Source: Tremella fuciformis
Lineage: Eukaryota; Basidiomycota; Tremellomycetes; Tremellales; Tremellaceae
NCBI GenBank assembly: GCA_032768795.1
Contig: CP136496.1
Span: 930,001 to 994,000, forward strand
DNA length: 64,000 nucleotides
Direction of reading: 5' to 3'
Position numbers and translations under genes: made by a program. The notes under the pieces were generated by a model. The model saw only the letters and a list, made by a program, of their open reading frames with translations, did not search any database and was not told where the DNA came from. Below, in pieces: positions 1 to 11,226 of this stretch; within the stretch, counting starts at the first letter, position 1, and the number at the start of each line of letters is the position of its first letter.

Positions 1-311
1 TTGGACACCCTTCCAAGCTACTTGGCAACCCCCCCTCACCCCCTCTCACTCGCTCCACGCACTCTCTTCTTCTACTGTCATCCAATCTCGACACCGTACT
101 TACTCTACGACACCCAAAAAAGGCAGGCGAAGTAACACGCCCCAGTCTCAACAGTTGGCGGGAAGACCCGGGACACGTTTCGGTTTCGCTCTCGTTTTCG
201 CTTTCGCACTGGCTCGATCGACCCCCACCGCCCCTTAGTAGATACATAGAGCAGGCCTCTGCGTCTCACCTCACCCGCACTCTCGTACTACACTACCTCA
301 CTCCCATCGCC
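1..311. other. 5' flank of the desaturase gene
   Basis: No coding exon is recognised here. The stretch is pyrimidine-rich (C/T runs near 30-75) and ends in CT-rich sequence just before the desaturase ATG, as expected for a fungal promoter and 5' UTR. No clear TATA box is visible. It could hold the end of a neighbouring gene lying off the left edge, but no conserved motif is seen. Confidence 0.4.
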
Positions 312-1953
312 ATGTCCGTCCGCCCCACCGCCGCTGGCGCCCAGATCGCCAAGGGCTCGGTCGAAAAGGCAGAGCTGCTGCGCGAGGCCGAAGAAAAGGA
401 GCTCACAGAGGGCCAGAAGTGCGTTCCCTTCCGTCACCCAGCCCGCAGTGCGGATAGCCAGGGCTGACGCGCAGGTTCATCGTGCCCAACTTTACCGTCA
501 AGCAGCTGCTCGACGCGATCCCCGCTCACTGCTTCCACCGCTCGGCCCTCCGATCGTCCCTGTACATCGTGCAGGACTTTGCGGCCATTGGCGCGTTTGT
601 CTATGGATTCTACCACATCGACTCGTTCTTGACCAGGTTGTTAGTGCCCCCTCTCGCGTCGCTCCCTCCCTCAATCTCGAAAATCGCTGATAGCAGCTCG
701 CTCCCCACTGCTGCGTGGTGGGCCGCCCGAGTCTCGCTTTACATCGCCTACATGCTCGCTACGGGTCTGTTCGGCACCGGCGTCTGGATCATCGGGTGAG
801 CTAATTGCCTGTGACTATCATCTTCATGCTCACACCCAGTCACGAGTGCGGCCACCAGGGCTTCTCGCCCTCCAAGCGCATCAACAACTCGGTCGGATGG
901 GTTCTTCACTCGGCTCTGCTCGTCCCGTACCACTCTTGGCGCATCTCGGTGAGTAGTCGGCAGGATGACCGAGTCGCCGAATTGAGTTCACTTGTAGCAC
1001 GGCCGGCACCACGCTGCCACCGGTCACCTGACCCGAGACGAGGTGTTCGTCCCCCGCACCCGTAAGGAGCTTGGCATCTCAGAGATTAAAGAGGACGGCG
1101 AGGTCCTTGGCATCAAGTGCGCACCGCTGATGTTCCATGGAACCCCAGCTGACCGCTCAGTGTGTCCGCCTTCCGTCAGATCGAGCTGCGCGAGGCTCTC
1201 GAGGAGTCGCCTATCATGACACTCTGGAACGCCTTCCTTCGCCAGGTCTTCGGCTGGCCGCTGTACCTCATCCGCAATGCCTCGGGTCAGCTGCACTACC
1301 CTGCCGGCACGAACCACTTCAACCCCAAGGCCGTCATCTTCAAGGCTCGCGAGTACTGGCAGATTATCGCCTCGGACGTCGGCATCGTGATCACCCTTTC
1401 AGCCCTTGGCTACTGGGCGTACAAGCGGTCTGTCGCCGAAGTCGCCCTCGTCTACTTCTTGCCGTACCTCTGGGTCAACCACTGGCTCGTGTTCATCACC
1501 TACCTCCAGCACACCGACCCAGTCCTGCCGCACTACTCGGCCGACAAGTGGACCTTTGCCCGCGGCGCCCTTGCTACCATTGACCGCGAGCTCATGGGTC
1601 CTATCGGCAAGCACGTCCTGCACGGGATTTGCGAGACCCACGTCGCCCACCACATCTCGAGCAAGATCCCGCACTACAACGCCTGGGAGGCCACAGCTGC
1701 GCTCAAGGAGTTCCTCGGCCCGCACTACCACCACACGACCGAGAGCATGTTTGTCTCGTTCTACAAGTCGTCTCGGGACTGCATCGTGAATCATTCGCTT
1801 CCCCTATAGATTCCAGACTGACTTCAGTTCGTCGAGGACGGGCAGGACATTGTCTTCTACAAGAACGCGGCAGGTCTTGCTCAGCGCGTCGCAGTAGAGG
1901 AGGGAGGCAACATTTCTGACTCGGGTATTGACATGTCGACCGAGTCCAAGTAG
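312..1953 (+). CDS. FAD2: Delta-12 (oleate) fatty acid desaturase, FAD2 type
   Basis: Integral ER-membrane di-iron enzyme that inserts the delta-12 double bond into oleate to give linoleate. Seven exons (introns at 419-474, 637-696, 796-839, 949-997, 1117-1160, 1786-1827) join into about 448 residues, usual for fungal members. All three histidine boxes are visible: HECGHQ near residues 124-129, HGRHH near 160-164 (formed across the fourth intron), and HVAHH near 359-363. Hydrophobic segments lie between boxes 1 and 3. The phrase RDEVFVPRT after box 2 and the third-box context CETHVAHH are typical of the delta-12/delta-15 family. The start is the first ATG after the CT-rich leader and opens an in-frame exon. 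Regiospecificity (delta-12 versus delta-15 or bifunctional) cannot be settled from sequence, though delta-12 is most likely. The gene is complete. Confidence 0.93.
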
Positions 1954-2211
1954 TTACACTCTTTCTTGTCTCACCACTCTCCCGCCTCCCGTGCCCAATG
2001 GGCCCCTCATACCACACGCTCCCTCACGTCACAGCCGCATCGCCATCCCGCTCATTTCTTTGCTAGATGTGCCCTCTCATTCAACATGCCATGAATCACG
2101 ATAGTCTTTCGGAAGATCAGGCGGCCTCGTTCAGGTGAACACTGACAATTCTCACCCAGCATGATGTAGAAGGACCTCAAAACCGTTGCGACCAGAAAAG
2201 ACGAAAAACAA

Positions 2212-2309
2212 TACAGTGTCGGGGAGTCGAACCCCGGTCCCGCGCATTTTCGACAAGCTGCCGCCAGATTTTGGGAAGCGCGGATTCTAAACCGTTAAAC
2301 TAACACTGT
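2212..2309 (-). tRNA. tRNA-Gly(CCC) with an anticodon-loop intron
   Basis: On the minus strand a cloverleaf folds. The acceptor stem ACAGTGT pairs perfectly with ACACTGT. The D-arm follows the pattern GTTTAACGGTTTAGAAT. The anticodon stem CGCGC/GCGCG encloses a loop that reads TTCCCA, giving anticodon CCC. The T-arm CGGGG-TTCGACT-CCCCG is perfect. About 25 nt separate position 37 from the 3' anticodon stem, so the gene carries a canonical-position nuclear tRNA intron. A T-rich run follows the discriminator base (minus-strand ttgttttt) and fits a Pol III terminator. The anticodon relies on placing the intron after A37; shifting the stem by one pair would give TCC, also glycine. Confidence 0.88.
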
Positions 2310-2805
2310 TTTCAACCCCTTTTTGGCCGTTTTAGCACCTATATTCAGATGTGGAAATTAGGCTTCTTAGGGTGTCCTTTGGCTCGTCCGGGTCCTTTGG
2401 CCCCGCCACAATGCCTCAAAGACTCAATACGATGCGATGTCACTCATAGCTTCCAGTGAGTGCGCAGCAGTGTCTGGAAGAGCGATATTTGTATTCATGT
2501 TCTGAACATTTGTATTAATGGGAGGAGGATCGGGTGTGTCCGACATATACAAATCGGTTTCTACAAATGATCGTCAGGGTTCCTCGCCGGTGCTTCCTCT
2601 GGCGTGATGCCTCGAGGCTTGGGATTTGGCGCCGGCCGAGCGAACAGTTCCCGGTAACTGAGTTGCTTCTGGACCCCGTCTGTCCTTTTCACCCGACTTG
2701 ACCTCCTCACATATATATACCCACCCCTTGCTCCCCCCCTTCCTTTCTTCTTCTCCTCATCACCGCCCATCTCACGTCCACCAAGCCACCCCGCTTCCCC
2801 GTGGC
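2310..2805. other. Intergenic: tRNA 5' flank and orphan-gene promoter
   Basis: About 500 bp with no coding exon recognised. The left part is AT-richer than neighbouring genes. The right part is CT-rich and contains a TATA-like run at 2712-2719. This is most simply the 5' flank of the minus-strand tRNA plus the promoter and leader of the downstream plus-strand gene. Confidence 0.5.
2712..2719 (+). promoter_or_regulatory. TATA-like element of the Gln-rich orphan gene
   Basis: TATATATA lies about 90 bp upstream of the ATG at 2806, followed by a C/T-rich tract. Because it falls inside the longer open frame that begins at 2698, it argues that translation starts at 2806 and not at the upstream in-frame codon. 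Confidence 0.4.
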
Positions 2806-5800
2806 ATGTCTTTTGTCAACGGCTACAGGCAGCAACAGCAACACCAGCACCATCACTACTCGAACGACCAGGCCTCCACTAGCACCAGCGGCAACTCCAA
2901 CCCCGGTGGTATGAGCACCTTGCCACCCTCCGGCATGCCTCCCGTTCACTACGTCCCCACCTACCTCCCATCCTCAGCCGAGGCGCACGCCCAGGCGTCG
3001 TCCGCCTCCAGACCCACCGTCGCCACCGCGTCTCAGCTCAACTTTGGTACTTCCGCCGCTCCAGGCAACGCCGCGTACCACCCGCCCACCGTACACCACC
3101 ACGTAGGCTGGCCCTACACGCCCGTGCACCCCAACGCCATTTATCCCGGTCCTCCCGTCTACGGTACTCTGCCAGACTTCAACAAACCTCCGTACACCAC
3201 AGCCAACATGGGCCAGTCACGCGTCCCACCAGTGCCCTACCCCGGTACCATCAGCGGTGCCCCCGCTCCCGTCTCCATCAATGCCAATGCCCCCGGCTTG
3301 GGGGCTAGTTCATTTCGGCCCTCGCGCGACGTTGGTCAGTCGATTCCTGCGGACGCTGAAGTTCCTCGCCAAGTGAGCAATGGAGGGGTGGAGCCTGCGC
3401 GAATGCAGGGTGCGTCGTCTCGTCTTGCCTCGTCATAGTTGTCTCACTAGCCCACACTACCTTTTGTGCATATCTACCGCTTTCTGCTTTTCGATCACTC
3501 TCTCTTTTCGCCCTCTTACGCTGTGCATATAACCATTCTCACTTCTTACCGTTCCGTTCTTTCTTCTTTCGCTTGATCGGATTCCCCTCCTTTTGACTTC
3601 ACCCTTGTCGAGCCTGAAATGGAGACAAGGGTGCAGCAGGTTCACTGACAACCAGCTGCGTTCCGGCCCTTGCCAGCTCCTGGATTTCTGCCCGTCTCGT
3701 GGTATCAGCCGTTAGTCGATTCGCGGATGGCGCTCGCGGAACAACTTGCGAATCAGCAGCAACACTTGGCCCGTTTGCAGGCTACAACAAGGATGCAGCA
3801 GCAGCAGCAACAGCGGCTCGCCGAGCGCGTGCGTGAGGACGAGCTGCGCGATCTGCTCGACGTACACCCTACCAACAATCGAGGTGGGTCTCTCTTGGGA
3901 ATAGACATGTTCACTCACGTGCAGAAGTTGTCAACGAGGACAAGACCCCCAAGCCTCGTGCCGAACAGACCCAAACCTCGTCGTTCAGTGGCGGACAACC
4001 TTGGCAGTCACGCTTCTTCCCGCCCGCTGAAGTCTTCGTCCCTCCTCCCCCAACATACGCTTCCGATGGCTCCACCGGCAAGGATCGGTGGGAGCTCCTT
4101 TCAAGCTCGTCCTCTGCCACTGCGCAAGTTCAGACGACGCCAAACAACGCTGTTGGCGACTCGGTCGAACACCGGGCTACTGATATGATACCCACTCAAG
4201 TCGAGTACATGCGATATGGGGACCCTCGTTTCGCCAGCGACCCCACTCCCGCTGCGGTCCCGTCTGCTGCCACCGAAGCCAACAAGAACGTCGAGCCTGC
4301 GATACGCCCCGAGCAAACGCGTGACACGTCTGTCTATGGGCTCAAGGCTGAAGACATCTTCGGTGTCGATGATTTCACGACGAGCACGCCAAGCGAGGCG
4401 GGTAACCCGCACTCCGCGACCACTCACGCGGGTTTGCCAGCATGGGCTTCGTTCGGATTCCCACCGCACATGTCTATGCCCGCAGCCGCCGCCATGCCGC
4501 CGCCTGCGAGCCCTGTCATTGCTCAGCGGTATCTCGACAACCTGATCAAGAACTCACTGAACACGTCGGCGTCCGTCGCCCTTTTGCGGATCCTCAAGGA
4601 TGAGGGGGTGGCTCTCGACTCGTCACTCGGCCTCAAGCTGCTTGACCTTGCTCAGGATTTGCAGAGTACCGGGCCTCATTTCCGCAACACTCGCGCGTCC
4701 GCTGGGTTCGACGATGGTACGAAGAAATCTCGACCGCTCCCGGTCCTGAAGAAAAAGATTACCAACGACCAGATTATGGACAAGCTCAACGAATTTGTAC
4801 CGGTGCTCAACACCATTGCGGGAGCTGTTGGAATCTCTCTTTGGGAGGATCCCAAGGAGTCCGCGAGTCACAAAGACTCCCATCTCATAAAGACCTCCCA
4901 ATCGAATTTCGGGGCGCCGATCCCCATGACAGAGCCCAGCAGGTCGGGCCAGGCCACTCTGTTCCCCACGATGCACCCGCGTAAACATAACGCTCTGGGT
5001 CTGCAAGGCTCGGGCGTCTCTTCGAGCGAAGCCAGCGGGAACACGCAAGACGCCATTCGCCCATTTCCGGGTTTGACCGGTGCGTCGTACAACGGCACGC
5101 GGATGGATTTTGAGGCAAGAAATATGGACATTCTACTTGGTGGCGTTCTCAGATCGCATCTGGACAAGGTAAACGACAACAGTGTCCACACGGAGGGCGA
5201 CAACGTCGGCTCGCTACTAGGCGGACTATCGCTCAACAACCTGGGCGAGAGCAAGGATGGCACTGTCGGGAAGGTGGAGCCCACGAAGCATGTCGCCTAT
5301 CTCGACGAGACCAAGGAGACCAAGGACGACGAGCACGCAGCCATCAACGAGTTTCGGATGCAGGACGATTCAGGATGCCCGGACCACCTGTCCACTGCGG
5401 CGGTCAAGGATGACGATGGCGAAGAACCCATAGGGCAGCATACGCCTGTCCGCCCCAGCCGCTCGCTCTTTCACTTCTCGCCAAATACCCCGGATCTGAC
5501 ATCCCGCGCTCTTCGACCCAGGTCTGAGAACCGTTCCGTCTATGGTCCTCACTATGACCGTCATGGTATTCAAGTGCCCTGGATGTCCCTTTCGGAGCGT
5601 CCTCGCTGGTGGTCCTACCACCCTTACTTCCGTCCAGAGCATGAGGCTTCGCGAATGGCCGCTGCTGAGCTGCCCAGCTACTATGGGGCATCTCGACAGG
5701 ATCCTGTGTGGCCGAACTCCGCCTGGGGTCATAAGGTCTGGGGCTCGGCGAATCCGACCATGTACGGGTACAACAACTATGGAGAACCCATCAGGCCTCT

Positions 5801-5816
5801 TCCTTGGGCCATGTAG
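2806..5816 (+). CDS. Orphan Gln/His/Pro/Ser-rich protein, function unknown
   Basis: I do not recognise this protein. Three exons fit: 2806-3409, 3656-3883 and 3925-5816, giving about 900 residues. The first intron (about 246 nt) is long for this genome; the second (41 nt) restores the frame of a 1.6-kb open exon. The N-terminal part is rich in Gln, His, Pro and Ser with several YP/YPG motifs. The second exon encodes a Gln-rich helical stretch that looks coiled-coil-forming (about 3730-3870). The third exon is mostly low complexity, with a more ordered, Trp/Tyr-rich C-terminus (about 5560-5810) ending in PLPWAM. No signal peptide or membrane segment is seen. Gln-rich and Pro-rich composition suggests a regulatory or RNA-associated scaffold, but that is only inference. 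It remains possible that exon 1 belongs to a separate gene. Confidence 0.65.
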
Positions 5817-6179
5817 CTACCGATTTTTGCCTGGAATCGAGCAGAATACGTGTAGGATTGGCGGTGTAGACCAGTTCTCGGGTGCGGATTAGTACAGTGG
5901 GCAAAGCTGAGCGGAAGACCAGACGAAAGAGGAGAATCAGTCATTCGGCGACGCGTGTGTAGTTCTGTAGTCCTGTAGGTCTCCTCTGTTCGAATAGCCA
6001 CACGACCTTTCACGATGCCAATGCATTTCACCATGACGAGTTCCAATTCTGAGAAGCGATTGAGAAGGGCGAGAAGTCAATGTCGGGGTGCCTGAACGTG
6101 GTCGCCGTCGCGAACCCAAGTTGGATTGCGATTTCACCCCTCATTCCTCCATTCACCCTCGCAGGCCGGCGTAGGAGAC
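5817..6179. other. Intergenic between the orphan and AFI1
   Basis: 363 bp containing the 3' UTR of the orphan gene and the promoter/leader of AFI1. No RNA gene, repeat or conserved coding segment is seen. Confidence 0.5.
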
Positions 6180-8881
6180 ATGTCGGGCCCGACTCAGCTC
6201 CCTACACCGGCCAAGTCGCACTTCAGGACCCACTCGTCTGAGCTCGACGCCTCGGGCCCGTCGTTCGAGGATGACGAACCCGATCCCGCCAGTTCGGAAG
6301 ACGCTGTTCATTTCTGCCTCTTGGCCGAGTTCGACATTGACGCAGGCGCAACGCTGGCACATCAATACCCGTACCCCACTGGCACAGATGAGCAGTAAGT
6401 CGGGCAACTCATACGCTGGACTGACGACAGCCGCCTGGCCGAGCTCATGCTTCCCGACGGCGCCCACTTGCGCGCGGAAGACTGGACCGTGTTCTACCTC
6501 GGCCAAACGGAATCTTCAGCCGTCGCCCCGCTCTTCGCACACGAGCCTACATCCAGCACTAGCTCGACCCACGACCTCGCCAAGCGCGCAAGCATGCTGC
6601 CTGCCGCCGAGCGGCCGAAGCGCGGAGTGCCGGGAGGAGGACTGCTCTATGTGCTCAATTGCGTCAGGATGAAGGAGGACAAGAGCATGCGGAGGGGAGC
6701 GATGGTCAAGGCGCTGGCTATCTGCACGCCGAATCCCTATATTGGCATCTACAAGGTACGTCCCCGCACCCCGCCCCTTCGAACTAGAGGCAGACGGCTG
6801 ATCTTAGCCCTTGCTGCTTCTCGCGCTTGAGGATTACTTTCGCGAACCGTCGGCAGAGGTCCTCACGCGCCTGTATGATGCGGCCAACGCTATCCCGTCA
6901 TCGGGCATGCCCAGGTTCTCGCGCAACGAGCGTATACTCCTCCGCACGACCGACCGCAAGGATATGTTCGAAGAGCGCTTCGGCCTCCCTGCACAGGAAG
7001 TGCTGGCAGATCCTGCGCTCGGGAGCGAGACCGGTCACGATGAGGGTCAATTGCGCTCGAGCAGCTCTTCTCGCGCCACATCCTCTGCCGCTGGACATGA
7101 GAGCCTGCGGAAGGGCAGCACCGGCAGCAGCCAAGCTCATGCGACCCGCCTGACCACCCCGCCTTCACGAGAGGGGCGGGCCACGCCTGATATTGGCGAT
7201 GGCCGTAGGAAGGGGGTCCCTCGCGATACGCACTTTTTCGAGACGGAGGTCAAATTCCGCCGAATCACAGTTCCAATCCGCATACCCACCACTGCCTTCG
7301 ATGAGGATGTCGGCGATGTGAGCTGGAATACCTGCGACCGCGCCCCGAGCTGACATGGCAGTACTCGCTCATAGAGCTTATCTCCGCCTTCTCGACCACC
7401 ACACCTTTTCCCCCGCCTTTCCACCCTCATTTGCATACCAACGGCGCCCTGACCCATCCTGTCATCCTCATTCTCAATGCCATTCTCGCCGGTAAGCGAG
7501 TCATGTTTATGGGATACGGCCTGCCGGCCAACCAAGTCGCAAGGATGGTCCTCGCGGCTTGTGCGCTTGGATCAGGCTGCGGTCAAGTCCTGCGCGGCAT
7601 CACCGAGACGGCGTTCCCTTATGCCAACCTGGCCTCGTTGGACGTACTCGAGGAGTTCCCAGGGTATATTGTTGGAGTCACGAACCCGCGCTTCGAGGAG
7701 CTGCAGATGACCTGGGACGTGCTGTGCAATTTGGAGACGGGCCGAGTCACAGTGAGCAAGGAGCTCAAAACACACTCGCCGCCAGGACCTGGCATATCGG
7801 CCAGCCAGACAGGGACGATGCGCAGCGGTCGAAGCAGCGATACCAGCCTCACAGGGAGTATCGTCAAGGTGGAAGAGGACGGTATGGCAAGCACGCCGGC
7901 GGCCAAGATGCAGTCCACGAGCAAGGCCGACTGCGTGGACAACCAGTTCATGGACGATGTCAGTGGCTCCCGTGTCTCCCGCACATAAGATGCTCACGAA
8001 GCAGATCTTGGCCGCGATGGCTTCACATTACGGCGAGTCACACATTCGCATGCGGTTCACGGACTACCTGAACCGCTTCGTACGCTTGGCAGGTCACCAA
8101 GAGTATCTACATACTGGCTCGACCAGAATTGCCTATCCTAGCGTTAGCTACCGCGAAGGGCAACTGGGCAGCGGGGTTGTCTTTGCCGACGATCAGCAGC
8201 GACAGAGAGAGATGTGGGCGCACGGTCACCGTATTGACGCGTGGCGCAAGACCAAGAGCTATCGTCTGTACGAGAAGGTTAGTTCTCGGACTCGTCGCCA
8301 GCTCTGGAAGATTGATTGATGGTGCAGGATTGGCAGAAGAGTCAGAGTATACGCGCCATCCAGGGTTATGATGTGCAGCATCAAATCTCAAAATTGCGGT
8401 ATGCCAAGTCCATGCAGGAAGGAGAGGTCGATGCAATCTTCCTTGCGCTCGTGCAGACGGTTCACTCGTACGCCCAAGTCGTCGAGGTGAGCTGTGACCT
8501 TCGTCGCGGACGATCGGCTGACTCGACAGCTTCTGACGTACCTCCCGGCTCACCTTGGCGGCCTCATGCCCATTGCCAATGGACTCTTTCATCGCTGGCC
8601 CGAAGTGCGAGACAACGCGCTCGACTTGCTCATTGCGCTGCAGCGGTATCCCGTAAGCACCCGCCTGCCTTGGCTCAGTCATGGGCTGACATCCCACACA
8701 GATCGGTCAACAGGCCGTGGCTGCCATGAATTACTTCCACCGCAAGACCTACTTGCACCTGCTAGAACAGCGCCAAGTGCTCATCGCCGAGCAGGAAGAG
8801 CAGCTCGGCTCTTACGCCCCTTCACCAACATATGACCAGACCCAGATGAGCCCAACTTCGCCTGAGACCATGGTCAGATGA
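6180..8881 (+). CDS. AFI1: Afi1-type Arf3-docking/DENN-related trafficking protein
   Basis: Eight exons joined by short GT-AG introns give roughly 790 residues. The N-terminal part (after about residue 40) reads [19 protein letters not shown] and [13 protein letters not shown] with EDWTVF, the signature of the Afi1 N-terminal domain that docks the Arf3/ARF6-like GTPase. The later half (from YSLIELI near 7363, with [19 protein letters not shown]) matches the SPA/stabilisation-of-polarity-axis, DENN-like region. In yeast Afi1 helps position Arf3 and polarised growth at the cell cortex. The C-terminus ends in a helical, Gln/Glu-rich tail (near 8750-8830). A Ser/Thr-rich insert between 7030 and 7200 is probably disordered. 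The start at 6180 directly precedes the conserved frame. Donors and acceptors for introns near 6396, 6757, 7318, 7949, 8279, 8488 and 8652 all keep the frame. Confidence 0.85.
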
Positions 8882-9020
8882 GACGTATCCTTGAGCCAAT
8901 GATGACGACAATAACGATCATGACCTAGACCACGACACTGCACTTTCTGTTGTAGCCCATGCATCATCTTACAAACCGGGACCCGCGACGCATCCTGCAG
9001 ATAGAGAGGACGGTGTGGGT

Positions 9021-9874
9021 TTAGGCGACAAGGGTGGAGGCGGTGGCGGCCTCGTACTTGAAGGTCGGGGGCACCTGCTGCTTTCGGATGTAGTAGCGGG
9101 CGAGGCGGTGGATACGGGACTCGATGAGAATCATGCGGCTGCGAGTCAGCCTGGCGCTCCTGCGGTGTGACGGGGGCGACGCACAATTTGGCGTCCTTGT
9201 CACCACGGTTGCGCTCGAGGTGCTTGCGGACCGCGACGGCCTTCTTGATGAGGTGGTACAGGTCCTCGGGGATAGAAGGGGCAAGACCTGGAGTCAGCAC
9301 TGGCCCCAAACCGCTCATCCTCGTCCCCCTGACCCTCCCGTTCCCTCAGTCTTTCCTTGTTCGTGCAGCCATCTGCGGTGTTGAATATGAGAAGCGCCGC
9401 TCACCGTTGGTCTTGAGGATACGGAGGATCTTGTTGCCGGTCACGCTTTTGACCTGGGGCACACCCTGCGAGTCACGGAGCACGACGCCGATCTGCGACG
9501 GCGAGAGACCGCGGCGGGCGAGTTTGAAGATCTGGTCGCAGACCTCCTCGGGGGTGGCCTTGGACCAGGTGGGCTGCGAGCGTCGGTAGGGGAGGGCCGA
9601 GGCGGAGATACCCTTGCCTTTGGAGTGCATGCTGCAAAGTCAGCACAGCTGTCCTCAGAGACACTCTGCAGCTCCGCTCCACGCTTCCAGCATCTCTCTC
9701 TCTGTGTTTCCAGTCCACGCATCGTCCCGTTCCATCATCCTCTTCTCATGCTCGGCCTGCTCTCGTTCCGACTCGGGTCACTCTTTTCCCCACTCTTTCC
9801 CCTTTCTTCCAGGCTCGAGTCACAGCATACCAATCCGGCGTGTCGGGGAGCGTGACTCGTACTCACCGACCCAT
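9021..9874 (-). CDS. RPS13: 40S ribosomal protein S13 (uS15)
   Basis: Small-subunit ribosomal protein of about 151 residues, the standard eukaryotic length. Four exons are read on the minus strand. The first is only 8 nt (ATGGGTCG, 9867-9874); after a 235-nt intron the frame continues as [17 protein letters not shown]. Conserved blocks include [56 protein letters not shown], and the C-terminus ATASTLVA. Two further introns interrupt after KTNG and within the AKF codon. The gene is transcribed away from RPS6 across a 287-bp shared upstream region, suggesting co-regulation of the two ribosomal genes. The long first intron near the start codon is common in fungal ribosomal protein genes. Confidence 0.97.
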
Positions 9875-10161
9875 GTTGGCGAAGTTGTTGCTTGTTCGTC
9901 GGGTCGAGAAGAAGCTTGAGGGATGAAAGAACAGCCTACACCTCGAAGCGCAAAGGGGTCAATTTCACCCAGACGAAGTGCCACATCCCCGCATCGAAAT
10001 TGCCGAAACCCCGATGCCTTCCAGCGTACAGCCACAAAATGCCGCGGGGATATCTTTGGCCAGAAACTGAGGCGACCTTCCACCTCGAATTCTCCCCTCC
10101 CCCTGCCCCCGGTGCGAGCAAAAGACGTCTCTTCTGTTCTTCATATCGACCACCAGTCGCC
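9875..10161. promoter_or_regulatory. Divergent RPS13/RPS6 promoter region
   Basis: Only 287 bp separate the two ATGs of divergently transcribed small-subunit ribosomal protein genes. No TATA box is obvious. The region is therefore a candidate bidirectional ribosomal-protein promoter; the factor binding it cannot be named from the sequence. Confidence 0.5.
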
Positions 10162-11148
10162 ATGAAGCTCAACATCTCCAACCCGGCAACGGGCGCCCAG
10201 AAGCTCTACGACTTCGACGATGAGCGTCTGACGTGAGTGTTGCTCGAGTTTCGCGGAGGGGAAATGGGAGTTGGCATTGGGGAGATGAGAGGTCGACAGA
10301 GCGCAGGGGTCGTGTCGGGAAGCGGGATGGACGAGGTGCTTGAGCAGTGCTGACGAGGCAGCCGTGTCTTCATCGACAAGCACATGGGCCAGGAGGTGCC
10401 CCTCGACTCTGTCGGTGACGAGTTCAAGGGTTACGTCGCCCGCATTACCGGTCAGTCGATTCGAACATGTTGGATTGGGAACGAAGCGCTGATCTCGCCA
10501 GGTGGAAACGACAAGCAGGGTTTCCCCATGAAGCAGGGTGTCATGACCACCCAGCGTGTGCGATTGCTCCTTTCCGCCGGCCACTCGTGCTACCGCCCCC
10601 GACGGACCGGTGAGAGGAAGAGGAAGGTGTGTCTATCGATCGACGAGCGAGGACTGGGGGCTGATCCGTCTAGTCGGTTCGCGGCTGCATCGTCGCCAAC
10701 GACATCCGAGTCTTGGCTTTGGCTCTTGTCAAGCAGGGCGAGCAGGAGCTGCCAGGATTGACCGACACCGTCCTTCCCAAACGTGAGGCCCGACCTTCAC
10801 TTGTCCTGTGGCCGGTGCTAAAGTACAGGTCTCGGCCCCAAGCGTGCCACCCGTATCCGCAAATTCTTCAACCTCGACAAATCCGACGACGTCCGCAAGT
10901 TCGTCATCCGCCGCGAGGTCACCAAGAAGAACGGCAAGACCACCACCAAAGCCCCCAAGATCCAGCGCCTCGTCACCCCCATGCGTCTGCAGAGGAAGCG
11001 CCACCTCGAGTCGCTCAAGAAGAGGAGGACCGAGGCCCAGAAGGAGATTGTTGCCGACTACAAGGCCGCCGTCGCCAAGCACGCCGAGGAGAAGAAGGTG
11101 CACAACGCCGCCGTCCGCGCTGCCAAGAAGGCTCGCCGCTCTGCCTAG
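10162..11148 (+). CDS. RPS6: 40S ribosomal protein S6 (eS6)
   Basis: Small-subunit protein of roughly 240 residues. Five exons assemble: [20 protein letters not shown], then [20 protein letters not shown], then [16 protein letters not shown] with [19 protein letters not shown], then [14 protein letters not shown] with [11 protein letters not shown], and last [15 protein letters not shown]. The basic helical C-terminus is rich in Lys/Arg (about 10960-11140) and ends KKARRSA. In fungi eS6 is phosphorylated near the C-terminus by an AGC kinase; the Arg-Arg-Ser-Ala end here keeps a serine in that basic context. Introns lie near 10233-10361, 10451-10501, 10627-10675 and 10783-10828. It is head-to-head with RPS13 and converges on LCL3 with only 78 bp between stop codons. 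Confidence 0.97.
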
Positions 11149-11226
11149 GTCGCGTGCCGGGGGGTTGGGTTTTTCCGTACGCATGCCATCACGATGTACA
11201 GCATTCTCTCGCTCTCGCAGGGCATT

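Noticed and set aside
2698..2805. N-terminal extension of the orphan gene beginning MTSSHIY
   Set aside because: It would put a TATA-like run inside the coding sequence; the leader is CT-rich and the ATG at 2806 is better placed.
9632..9866. Possible C/D box snoRNA in RPS13 intron 1
   Set aside because: The minus-strand intron contains ATGATGG and a CTGA about 100 nt apart, and animal RPS13 introns host U14, but the C-box is imperfect and there is no terminal stem, so no call is made.
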